NCBI GenBank assembly: GCA_018715525.1
Contig: DVLL01000010.1
Span: forward strand, 28,221 to 92,220
Length of the DNA: 64,000 nucleotides
Direction: 5' to 3'
DNA from: Candidatus Faeciplasma pullistercoris
GTDB taxonomy: Bacteria; Bacillota; Clostridia; Oscillospirales; Ruminococcaceae
Made by a program: the position numbers and the translations under genes. Shown here piece after piece: positions 34,065 through 41,417 of the stretch. Each line of letters begins with the position of its first letter. The stretch's first letter is position 1. The notes beneath the pieces are model-generated. The model was not told the origin of the DNA and ran no database searches. It worked only from the letters and a program-made list of their open reading frames with translations.

Positions 34065-34081
34065 TTTTGCCTGACAGTGTA

Positions 34082-34110
34082 AGTATACTCTATTTCGGGT
34101 GCAATTTCAA
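34082..34110 (-). promoter_or_regulatory. Promoter of the GH95 gene
   Basis: Minus strand: TTGAAA (34110-34105), 17 bases, TATACT (34087-34082), about 75 bases before the TTG start. Confidence 0.65.
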
Positions 34111-34150
34111 CAAGTAATTTCAAATCAGCGCAAAAAGTTAGAACACAGGC

Positions 34151-34217
34151 TTGGATTTTTCAAACATATCCAACCTATGCGTAAGATGGTGGATTCTGCG
34201 ACAATTTTTGTCCGCAG
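34151..34217. promoter_or_regulatory. Two inverted repeats between GH95 and the sugar-acid operon
   Basis: TTGGAT-N11-ATCCAA (34151-34173) is perfect; CTGCGACAA / TTGTCCGCAG (34196-34217) pairs with one bulged base. They lie between the divergent promoters, where a regulator of both units would bind. No regulator gene is encoded next to them. Confidence 0.4.
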
Positions 34218-34252
34218 TTTGGCACAAAAACCGCCTTTGGTTATTGATTATT

Positions 34253-34280
34253 TTGTAAAAATGATATAGAATGATATACT
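34253..34280 (+). promoter_or_regulatory. Promoter of the sugar-acid operon
   Basis: TTGTAA (34253-34258), 16 bases, TATACT (34275-34280), 37 bases before the first gene's ATG. Confidence 0.55.
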
Positions 34281-34317
34281 GATGAATAGATGTGAAAGCA
34301 TCTTAAGGAGGAACAAT

Positions 34318-35517
34318 ATGATTGTAAAGGGTACATATTTTCAAAACAGTCCGGATAAACCGCTCGTTTACGGAGACGTTGAGATAACTAACGTAAAGCG
34401 CAGGAGGCTTCGCGGCGAGGAGGAGAAGGAAGGCGTGCTGTGTGAGCCGGTTATAGTCGGCTTCTGCGGAACGGATAAGGAGCTTATGCATATGGGCTCG
34501 CAGGGACTTTTGACCCCGAAATTTCCGGAGGGCAAGACAAGGCTTATAAACGGACATGAGGGCATTGTATGGGTGCCGTCCGAAAACAGGTTTGCAATAG
34601 TCCTCATAAGAGGCGGAGACAGCTACGACCCCACCAGATACACTGAGGATGAGACTTATTTTGAGTACGGCTGCGACAAGGCCGACGGACTTTTCTGCGA
34701 CAAGCAGTACTTCAACCCGGACATGCTTTTGAAGATACCGGACGGATATGTCCACGACGGAAAGCTTGATTTGGAGTTTGCCAAGAAAATGGTGTTTCCC
34801 GACCCATACGGCTGCATGCTGTTCCAGCTTGAGAGAATGGAGGACTTAGGAAGCGCGCATATCTTTAGAGTTGAGATGGCAAAGCATCATTGCGATGAGG
34901 AGACCGCAAGGAAGCTCGCAAAGGACGACATATTTGAGAGAACGGTAATATTCGGTCTCGGAACGACGGGAATGTTCATGGGCGATCTTATTGCAAGGAA
35001 CCACCCGAATGCGAAAATTCTTTTTGTGGCAAGAAGCAGCGAGGATTCCGACAAGGTCAGATTTGCCTTGAGAGAGACAGGAGCGTCGTATTTAAGGAAC
35101 ACCTACGAAAGCGAGAGCGAGCTTGCCGGCGTGATCATCGAAAAACTTGGCGGAAGAGCTACTATGTTTATAGGCGTGTCGGGTGCAAACGTTGAACACA
35201 GGATAGCGTTTGAGCATAAGGTATTGGGCTGCAACGGAGTATATAACAGCTTCTCTCTGGGACCGAAGATAGAATTTGATACTATGCCGTTCGGTTTTGA
35301 GAACCACCTCATTTTCGGCTCGATAAACTTCAGGCAGTGCCACATGGAAAAGGCGATAGAGCTTTTGGCAAAGAGCCGCTATAACGAGATAGTAGAGCTT
35401 ATCGACAAGGATGAGTTTACAAGCGATCCAATAGGCGCATACAACAACAAGATTTACTCAAAGGGCGCGCCGATGAAAACGGCAGTAATCTGGAATAAGA
35501 AATACATCAATTTCTAA
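34318..35517 (+). CDS. Glucose-dehydrogenase-like MDR enzyme (candidate L-galactose 1-dehydrogenase)
   Basis: Zinc-type medium-chain dehydrogenase of the aldose (glucose) 1-dehydrogenase subgroup, 399 aa; the start ATG at 34318 follows AAGGAGGAAC. The catalytic zinc region reads VGFCGTDKELM and NGHEGIV; the Rossmann fold opens at VIFGLGTTGMFMG. The GxCGTDkE pattern and lack of the four-Cys structural zinc lobe resemble sugar 1-dehydrogenases rather than alcohol dehydrogenases. As first gene of an operon with a mutarotase, a sugar lactonase and L-galactonate-type enzymes, it is the best candidate for oxidising L-galactose (or another aldose) to its lactone. The fold is firm, the substrate is inferred. 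Confidence 0.7.
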   Translation: MIVKGTYFQNSPDKPLVYGDVEITNVKRRRLRGEEEKEGVLCEPVIVGFCGTDKELMHMGSQGLLTPKFPEGKTRLINGHEGIVWVPSENRFAIVLIRGGDSYDPTRYTEDETYFEYGCDKADGLFCDKQYFNPDMLLKIPDGYVHDGKLDLEFAKKMVFPDPYGCMLFQLERMEDLGSAHIFRVEMAKHHCDEETARKLAKDDIFERTVIFGLGTTGMFMGDLIARNHPNAKILFVARSSEDSDKVRFALRETGASYLRNTYESESELAGVIIEKLGGRATMFIGVSGANVEHRIAFEHKVLGCNGVYNSFSLGPKIEFDTMPFGFENHLIFGSINFRQCHMEKAIELLAKSRYNEIVELIDKDEFTSDPIGAYNNKIYSKGAPMKTAVIWNKKYINF

Positions 35518-35548
35518 ATACTATTTGATATTTGAAAGGTGATTTATC

Positions 35549-36568
35549 ATGAAGACAGTACTTATCAACAAACCGTTTGAGATTGCAGTGACAGATACCC
35601 CTAAGCCTGAGGTCAAAGAGGGCGAGGCTTTGCTTAAAATCCTCTACTGCGGAATATGCGGCGCTGACGTCGCCAGCTATACAGGCAATCAGCCTTTTAC
35701 TACATACCCAAGAATACCCGGACATGAGTTTTCTGCGGAAATAGTATCAATCCCGGAAAACGACAGGGGTCTTAAGCCCGGTGATGTAGTGACCGCAAAC
35801 CCTTACTTCAACTGCGGAGAGTGCTATTCCTGCAGAAGAGGATTTGTAAATTGCTGCACAGACAATAAGACTATGGGCGTTCAGAGAGACGGAAGCTTTT
35901 GCGAGTACGTCGCAATGCCTGTAGAAAGAATTTACGAAGGAAAGGGACTCAGCGCAAAGGAGCTTGCGCTTGTAGAGCCGTTCACTATAAGCTATCACGC
36001 CGTCAATCGTGCTCCCGTAAAGGCGGGCGACAAGGTTTTGGTCGTGGGAGCTGGACCTATCGGTCTGTTCGCCCTCATCGCGGCTATCAATAAGGGCGCA
36101 GAGGTGTATGTAGCCGACATACTTGACGGCAGACTTGAAAAGGCGCTTGATTTCGGCGCAAAGGGCGTTATAAACTCCGCAAAGACAGATATCAAGGAAG
36201 AGGCTATGAAGATAACCGGCGGCGACGGCTTTGACTGCTGCATAGAGGCTTGCGGACAGTCGGTGACATTCCTCAACTGCATTGACTGCTGCGCGTTTGC
36301 GGGTAAGATTATCCTTATAGGAAACGGAAAGAAGGAGACCACATTCCTGCACTCCATACTTCTCAAAAAGGAGCTCAACGTATACGGCTCGAGAAATTCA
36401 TATCCGTCTGACTTTAAGGACGTAATAGATCTTATTTCCTCCGGTAAGGTAGATGTTTTGAAAATGGTAAGCGATATTTATCCTATGGACAGGGCAGACG
36501 AGGCGTTCAAGGCGCTTGCAAACAACAAGGGAGACCTTTGCAAGGTACTTGTCAAGATCGGCGACTAA
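35549..36568 (+). CDS. Zinc-dependent MDR dehydrogenase (LgoD/RspB-like, candidate L-galactonate 5-dehydrogenase)
   Basis: A 339-aa medium-chain dehydrogenase with a complete zinc set: catalytic Cys in YCGICGADV and His-Glu in IPGHEF, and the structural lobe NCGECYSCRRGFVNCC (four Cys). The NAD(P) fold starts at VLVVGAGPIGLFALI. The sequence style matches polyol/sugar-acid dehydrogenases such as E. coli LgoD (YjjN), which oxidises L-galactonate to D-tagaturonate. The next gene encodes a tagaturonate reductase, which would consume exactly that product. RBS GAAAGGTG; 31-base gap from the first gene. Other L-idonate-like substrates are possible. Confidence 0.72.
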   Translation: MKTVLINKPFEIAVTDTPKPEVKEGEALLKILYCGICGADVASYTGNQPFTTYPRIPGHEFSAEIVSIPENDRGLKPGDVVTANPYFNCGECYSCRRGFVNCCTDNKTMGVQRDGSFCEYVAMPVERIYEGKGLSAKELALVEPFTISYHAVNRAPVKAGDKVLVVGAGPIGLFALIAAINKGAEVYVADILDGRLEKALDFGAKGVINSAKTDIKEEAMKITGGDGFDCCIEACGQSVTFLNCIDCCAFAGKIILIGNGKKETTFLHSILLKKELNVYGSRNSYPSDFKDVIDLISSGKVDVLKMVSDIYPMDRADEAFKALANNKGDLCKVLVKIGD

Positions 36569-36592
36569 GCTTTTAAAAGGAGAACATTTGAC

Positions 36593-37915
36593 ATGAAGGA
36601 AAGAATAATTCAGTTTGGCGAAGGCGGATTTTTAAGAAGCTTTGTCGATATGTTTGTCCATATAATGAACGAAAAGGGCGTGTTTGACGGCAAGGTTGTC
36701 GTCGTTCAGCCCATAGAGAAAGGACTTATAAGCGTTCTTAATGATCAGCACGGTGTTTATCACCAGTATCTTAGAGGCATAGAGAACGGCGAGGTCATAA
36801 ACTCCTGCACCGAAGTAAAATCAATTTCAAGAGGAGTAAATCCCTACACTGATTACGCTGAATACCTAAAGCTTGCCCATAACCCCGACATGCGCTTTAT
36901 CATCTCAAACACCACCGAAGCGGGCATAGAGTATTTGGGAACCGAAAGCCTTAACGACGCCCCTCCGAAGTCGTTCCCGGCAAAGCTCACCGCGCTCCTG
37001 TATGAAAGATATAAGGCAGGACTTGGCGGCTTTATCCTTTTGTGCTGCGAGCTTATCGACCATAACGCCGACTTCCTGAAGGAATATGTTATAAAATACG
37101 CTAAGCTTTGGAACCTTCCCGATGAGTTTGTGAATTGGATAGAGACCCAAAATCACTTTTGCAATACGCTTGTTGACAGAATCTGCACCGGTTATCCCAA
37201 GGACGAGGCGCCAGAGCTTTGCCGCGAGCTCGGATGTGAGGACAGGCTTATTAACACGGCGGAGATATTCCACCTGTGGGTAATAGAGGGCAATTATGAG
37301 GACGAGTTCCCGCTAAAAAAAGCCGGCATAAACGTTATCTGGACAAATGACGTAACACCGTATAAAAAGAGAAAGGTCAGAATCTTAAACGGCGCTCACA
37401 CTTCAATGGTTTTGGCTGCGAGAATGTACGGCTTGTCCACGGTGGGAGAGTGCCTTAAAGACGAAAAGGTGAACGCAATGCTCAAAAAGACGCTCTTTGA
37501 AGAGATCGTCCCCACCTTAGGAAACACCGAGGAGGATATAAGCTTTGCCAACGCCGTTCTTGAGAGATTTGCAAACCCGTTTGTAAAGCATCAGCTTTTG
37601 AGCATAGCGCTCAATTCCGTGAGCAAGTTTAAGGCAAGAGTTTTGCCGACCATACTTGAATATAAAGAGAAGTTCGGCAAGCTGCCCAAATGCCTTACGA
37701 TGTCCCTTGCGGCGCTCATCGCATTTTATCGCACCGATGAGGCAAACGACGGCGAGGATATAATGAACTTCATGAAGACAGCGTCGGTTTCCGAGATTCT
37801 TAAAAAGCAGGAGTACTGGGGCGAGGATTTGAGCTTTATGGAGAATGAGATAAATCAGACTCTTTCTCTTATAGACAAGGGCATGGATGAGTACTATAAG
37901 GAGGCTCTTTCATGA
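36593..37915 (+). CDS. uxaB: Tagaturonate reductase (mannitol dehydrogenase family)
   Basis: Long-chain NAD(H)-dependent dehydrogenase that reduces D-tagaturonate to D-altronate; 440 aa. N-terminal IIQFGEGGFLRSFVDMF is the UxaB-type nucleotide loop; VIWTNDVTPYKKRKVRILNGAHTSMV contains the family Lys-x-x-x-x-Asn-x-x-His active-site signature. Usually UxaB serves galacturonate catabolism after UxaC, but no uxaC (uronate isomerase) is present here; the neighbouring LgoD-like dehydrogenase can supply tagaturonate instead. The last codons overlap the uxaA start (ATGA). Confidence 0.9.
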   Translation: MKERIIQFGEGGFLRSFVDMFVHIMNEKGVFDGKVVVVQPIEKGLISVLNDQHGVYHQYLRGIENGEVINSCTEVKSISRGVNPYTDYAEYLKLAHNPDMRFIISNTTEAGIEYLGTESLNDAPPKSFPAKLTALLYERYKAGLGGFILLCCELIDHNADFLKEYVIKYAKLWNLPDEFVNWIETQNHFCNTLVDRICTGYPKDEAPELCRELGCEDRLINTAEIFHLWVIEGNYEDEFPLKKAGINVIWTNDVTPYKKRKVRILNGAHTSMVLAARMYGLSTVGECLKDEKVNAMLKKTLFEEIVPTLGNTEEDISFANAVLERFANPFVKHQLLSIALNSVSKFKARVLPTILEYKEKFGKLPKCLTMSLAALIAFYRTDEANDGEDIMNFMKTASVSEILKKQEYWGEDLSFMENEINQTLSLIDKGMDEYYKEALS

Positions 37916-39291
37916 GCCTTATAAGGATAAATCCCGCAGACAACGTTGCAGTAGATACTGAAACAGGTCACAAGCAGGCTCTTTGCGATATAAGCTCGGG
38001 GGAGAGCGTAATAAAGTACGGTTTTTGCATAGGCACCGCCACATGCGATATAAAAAAAGGCGAAAGAGTTCACACAAATAACCTGAAAACCGCGCTCAAT
38101 CAGCGCGAGCAGTACAGCTATAACCCCACACCGGCAGCAAATGTTGAGCATGCAGCGCCAAAGATGATAAACGCATACGTGCGCAGCGACGGCAGCGTCG
38201 GAATACGAAACGAAGTTTGGATAATTCCAACCGTCGGATGCGTAAACGGCATAGCCGGAAGACTTGCACAGTTCACCGGAGCATATGCGTTTTCCCATCC
38301 TTACGGCTGTTCGCAGCTCGGCGGAGATCACGCCACTACCCAAAAGATTCTCAGAGGGCTTGTCATGCACCCAAACGCTGCCGGCGTGCTTGTTTTGGGA
38401 CTCGGCTGTGAAAACAACAATATCAATGAGTTCAAAAAGGTCTTAGGCGATACCGACCCGCAAAGGGTAAAGTTTTTAAACGCTCAGGACTTTGAGGACG
38501 ACATAGCAGAGGGCATAAGACTTGTGGGCGAGCTGAGAGGCTACGCAGACACGTTTAAAAGAGAGCCTGTGCCGATATCAAAGCTTAAAATAGGCCTTAA
38601 GTGCGGCGGTTCTGACGGACTTTCCGGAATCACCGCCAACCCCTTGATAGGAAGGCTTTCCGACAGGGTGATATCCATGGGAGGAACGTGCGTTCTCACC
38701 GAGGTTCCCGAGATGTTCGGAGCCGAGACGATACTTATGAACAGGTGCGTCAGCCGCGAGGTCTTTGACAGAACAGTAAGCTTGATAAATAATTTTAAGG
38801 ATTACTTTGTCAATCACGGTCAGGAGATTTACGAAAATCCTTCTCCCGGAAATAAGGCCGGAGGAATATCTACACTTGAGGAAAAATCGCTCGGCTGCAC
38901 TCAGAAGGGCGGCGCCTCCGCGGTGACGGATGTCCTCGATTACGGCGATATCGCGCAAAAGAGCGGTCTCAATCTTTTAAACGGCCCCGGAAACGACATT
39001 GTCGCGGTAACTAATCTTACGGCGTGCGGATGTCAGATGGTGCTTTTCTCAACTGGAAGAGGAACTCCGCTGGGAGCCCCTGTTCCCACCGTGAAGGTCG
39101 CCACAAATTCAGGACTTTTTTCTCATAAAAGACCGTGGATAGACTTTAATGCAGGCGGGATAATAAACGGCGAAAACCTTGACGACAGCTTCTTTGATTA
39201 TGTTGTCGGGGTTGCAAACGGCGAGGAAACCGCAAACGAAAGAAACGGCTATAGAGAAATAGCCATATTTAAGGACGGCGTCACCCTTTGA
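37912..39291 (+). CDS. uxaA: Altronate dehydratase
   Basis: Iron-dependent dehydratase of the UxaA/GarD family converting D-altronate to 2-keto-3-deoxy-D-gluconate. 459 aa: N-terminal SAF domain (about 1-70, ending KKGERVHTNNLKTAL) and the large catalytic domain with RSDGSVGIRN, FSHPYGCSQLGGDHATTQ, GLGCENNN, LKCGGSDGLSGITANP and ACGCQMVLFSTGRGTPLGAP, whose Cys residues are conserved in the family. Both domains are fused, unlike the split versions in some Campylobacter fucose loci. It overlaps uxaB by four bases, so the reductase and the dehydratase are translated together. Confidence 0.9.
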   Translation: MSLIRINPADNVAVDTETGHKQALCDISSGESVIKYGFCIGTATCDIKKGERVHTNNLKTALNQREQYSYNPTPAANVEHAAPKMINAYVRSDGSVGIRNEVWIIPTVGCVNGIAGRLAQFTGAYAFSHPYGCSQLGGDHATTQKILRGLVMHPNAAGVLVLGLGCENNNINEFKKVLGDTDPQRVKFLNAQDFEDDIAEGIRLVGELRGYADTFKREPVPISKLKIGLKCGGSDGLSGITANPLIGRLSDRVISMGGTCVLTEVPEMFGAETILMNRCVSREVFDRTVSLINNFKDYFVNHGQEIYENPSPGNKAGGISTLEEKSLGCTQKGGASAVTDVLDYGDIAQKSGLNLLNGPGNDIVAVTNLTACGCQMVLFSTGRGTPLGAPVPTVKVATNSGLFSHKRPWIDFNAGGIINGENLDDSFFDYVVGVANGEETANERNGYREIAIFKDGVTL

Positions 39292-39316
39292 CCCGCCATT
39301 AAGGAAGTGATTTGGT

Positions 39317-40186
39317 TTGATTATAGACGCACATGTTCACCTGTGGGAAAAACAGAACGGCATGGTAAATAGCCTGCCTGTTTACGACATAGGCAGCGGC
39401 AAGAGCATGTTTTTGGGTGAGATTAGGCAGATGATGCCGGCGTACATGGACGACGGCAGAAACACCGCCGAAAGGCTCATAGCAAATATGGACTATGCCT
39501 GCGTAAACGCATGCGTATGCACTCAGGAGTATATGGACGGAAACCAGGACGAGTACCTTCTTTCCGTGAAGAAAAAATACCCAAACAGATTTAAAATATG
39601 CTCTCTGTACGAGGAAAAGGACGGCTGGCGCACCGAGGGCTTTGACGGAATCAAAATTTGCGCTTCAAGGCTTGCCGACAGAGATTTAAAAAAGCTTTTG
39701 CCCGTTTTTAAGGACGCCGAGCAAAAGGGCATGTTTATTTCGATAGACATGGCGGACGGCGCGGAGCAGACTCAGGACTTGCAGTACCTTGCAGATAACT
39801 GCCCCGATCTTCGTATTGCAATAGGTCACTTCGGTATGGTTACCACCGACGGCTGGCAGTCTCAGATAGCTCTTGCAAAAAACAAGAACGTATACATAGA
39901 AAGCGGTGGACTGACATGGCTGTTTAACTATGAATACTATCCTTTCCCATCTGCAATAGAAGCCGTAAGAGAAGCGATATCAATATGCGGAGCTGACAAA
40001 CTCATGTGGGGAAGCGACTATCCGAGAACGATGACGGAGATAACCTACAAAATGGCGGTGAGGTTCATACGCGAAACCACCCGTCTTACCGACGAGGAGA
40101 AAAAAGCGTTTTTGGGTGAAAACGCCCGGCGCTTCTATGGCTTTGAGTATGAAGATGAGCTTTCGCCGATAGCAAATATGCTTTGA
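39317..40186 (+). CDS. Amidohydrolase-family sugar lactonase
   Basis: A 289-aa metal-dependent hydrolase of the COG3618 group, which includes L-fuconolactonase, L-rhamnono-lactonase and L-galactono-lactonase. The start is TTG at 39317, eight bases after AAGGAAGTG. Motifs: N-terminal IIDAHVHLW (His6, His8), the middle IAIGHFGM His, and the C-terminal MWGSDYPR Asp that activates water. Placed between uxaA and the mutarotase, it would open the 1,4- or 1,5-lactone made by the first dehydrogenase, giving the free aldonate. Family firm; exact lactone inferred from context. Confidence 0.82.
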   Translation: MIIDAHVHLWEKQNGMVNSLPVYDIGSGKSMFLGEIRQMMPAYMDDGRNTAERLIANMDYACVNACVCTQEYMDGNQDEYLLSVKKKYPNRFKICSLYEEKDGWRTEGFDGIKICASRLADRDLKKLLPVFKDAEQKGMFISIDMADGAEQTQDLQYLADNCPDLRIAIGHFGMVTTDGWQSQIALAKNKNVYIESGGLTWLFNYEYYPFPSAIEAVREAISICGADKLMWGSDYPRTMTEITYKMAVRFIRETTRLTDEEKKAFLGENARRFYGFEYEDELSPIANML

Positions 40187-40217
40187 CCGTTTGACCACAT
40201 TTAGGAGGATAGATAAT

Positions 40218-40655
40218 ATGCTAAAAGGAATCAACCCTATAATACCGCCCGCACTTTTGAAGATTTTGTGCGAGATGGGACATGGCGACACCATAGTCAT
40301 AGCAGACGGCAACTTTCCCTCTGAGTCTGTCGGAAGGGAAGCAGCAGTCATAAGAATGGATGGACACGGAGTGCCCGAAATACTCGACGCCGTGCTGTCG
40401 CTGATTCCGCTTGATCAGTATGTTGAAAAGCCGGTATGCCTTATGGACAGGGTAAAGGGCGACAATGCTGACGTATCAATTTGGAATAAATACGATGAGC
40501 TTCTTAAAAAGCATGAAGGAAAAGGTCTTGAGTCCGTAAATATGCTCGAAAGATTTGAGTTTTACGATGAAGCAAGAAAGGCGTACGCAGTGATAGCTAC
40601 CTCAGAAAGAAGCCAGTATGCGAACGTCATCCTGAAAAAGGGCTGCGTTCTTTAA
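40218..40655 (+). CDS. FucU/RbsD-type sugar mutarotase
   Basis: A 145-aa member of the RbsD/FucU family, which interconverts anomers of sugars such as L-fucose, D-ribose and galactose. Start ATG at 40218 after AGGAGGAT. The signature LKGINPIIPPALLKILCEMGHGDTIVIADGNFPSES contains the conserved active-site His, and the C-terminal YDEARKAYAVIATSERSQYANVILKKGC is typical of FucU. L-fucose is 6-deoxy-L-galactose, so a FucU homologue fits either sugar. In this operon it would feed the correct anomer to the aldose dehydrogenase. Confidence 0.85.
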   Translation: MLKGINPIIPPALLKILCEMGHGDTIVIADGNFPSESVGREAAVIRMDGHGVPEILDAVLSLIPLDQYVEKPVCLMDRVKGDNADVSIWNKYDELLKKHEGKGLESVNMLERFEFYDEARKAYAVIATSERSQYANVILKKGCVL

Positions 40656-40720
40656 AAACGTTATTATGCGCCGTTTTTTTGGCGTATATATAAATTAAAA
40701 CACAAAGGGAGGATATTAAA

Positions 40721-41359
40721 ATGATAATCCACGAGATAACAGAGCCGCTTTTCAAGGAGTACGGCAAGGTGATTACAGGCTACGATACAAAGGAGCTCGT
40801 CAGGGTTTTAGATGAGGTGACGCCTCTTCCCGCAGCTACCGAGTATGTTCCCGAGCAGCCGGAGCTTCAGGCGCTCCCGATAGCAAAGGAGTTTTCGGAC
40901 AGGCTTTACGGCGGAATGCCGGTGCAGCTCGGCTGGTGCAACGGTCACAACACCACATTAAACTGCCTCGAGTACCATCGTGACAGCGAAATCAACATCG
41001 GTGTAAATGATTTCATACTTCTTTTGGGTAAGGAGTCGCAGATTGAGGACGACGGAATGTTCGACACCAAGAATATAGTAGCTTTCAGAGTGCCCACCGG
41101 AGTTTTGGTTGAGGTCTATGCCACAACACTGCACTATGCGCCCTGCTCTGCAAGCAAGGGAGAGGGCTTTAAGGTCTTGGTTGTTCTACCCAAGGGAACT
41201 AACACCGAAAAGCCTGAGTTCACACCCGCAAACCATGAGGACACCCTCTTGACCGCAAGAAACAAGTGGCTTTTGGCTCATCCGGAGTCGAGCGAGGCTA
41301 AAAACGGAGCTGTAATAGGCCTCAAGGGTGTAAACACAGATATTGCGGATTTAATCTGA
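40721..41359 (+). CDS. DUF4867 family protein, cupin-like, function unknown
   Basis: A 212-aa protein of the DUF4867 type found in clostridial and Bacteroides sugar loci. The middle contains a cupin-like metal pattern: CLEYHRDSEINIG (His and Glu) followed about 60 residues later by VEVYATTLHYAPC (His). The beta-strand-rich layout agrees with a small metal-dependent isomerase, epimerase or lactonase. It lies 65 bases after the mutarotase and 58 before GH43, inside the operon. The pathway proposed here is complete without it, so its role may be a side reaction, an alternative lactonase or sensing. I cannot assign a reaction. Confidence 0.7.
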   Translation: MIIHEITEPLFKEYGKVITGYDTKELVRVLDEVTPLPAATEYVPEQPELQALPIAKEFSDRLYGGMPVQLGWCNGHNTTLNCLEYHRDSEINIGVNDFILLLGKESQIEDDGMFDTKNIVAFRVPTGVLVEVYATTLHYAPCSASKGEGFKVLVVLPKGTNTEKPEFTPANHEDTLLTARNKWLLAHPESSEAKNGAVIGLKGVNTDIADLI

Positions 41360-41417
41360 TACTACAGATAAATAAAGGCATTAAGTACAAATATATCCCG
41401 GGAGGAATAAATCAGCT

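Noticed and set aside
36593..39291. Galacturonate catabolism (uxaCBA) locus
   Set aside because: uxaC, kdgK and kdgA are all missing, while a lactonase and a mutarotase, not needed for galacturonate, are present.
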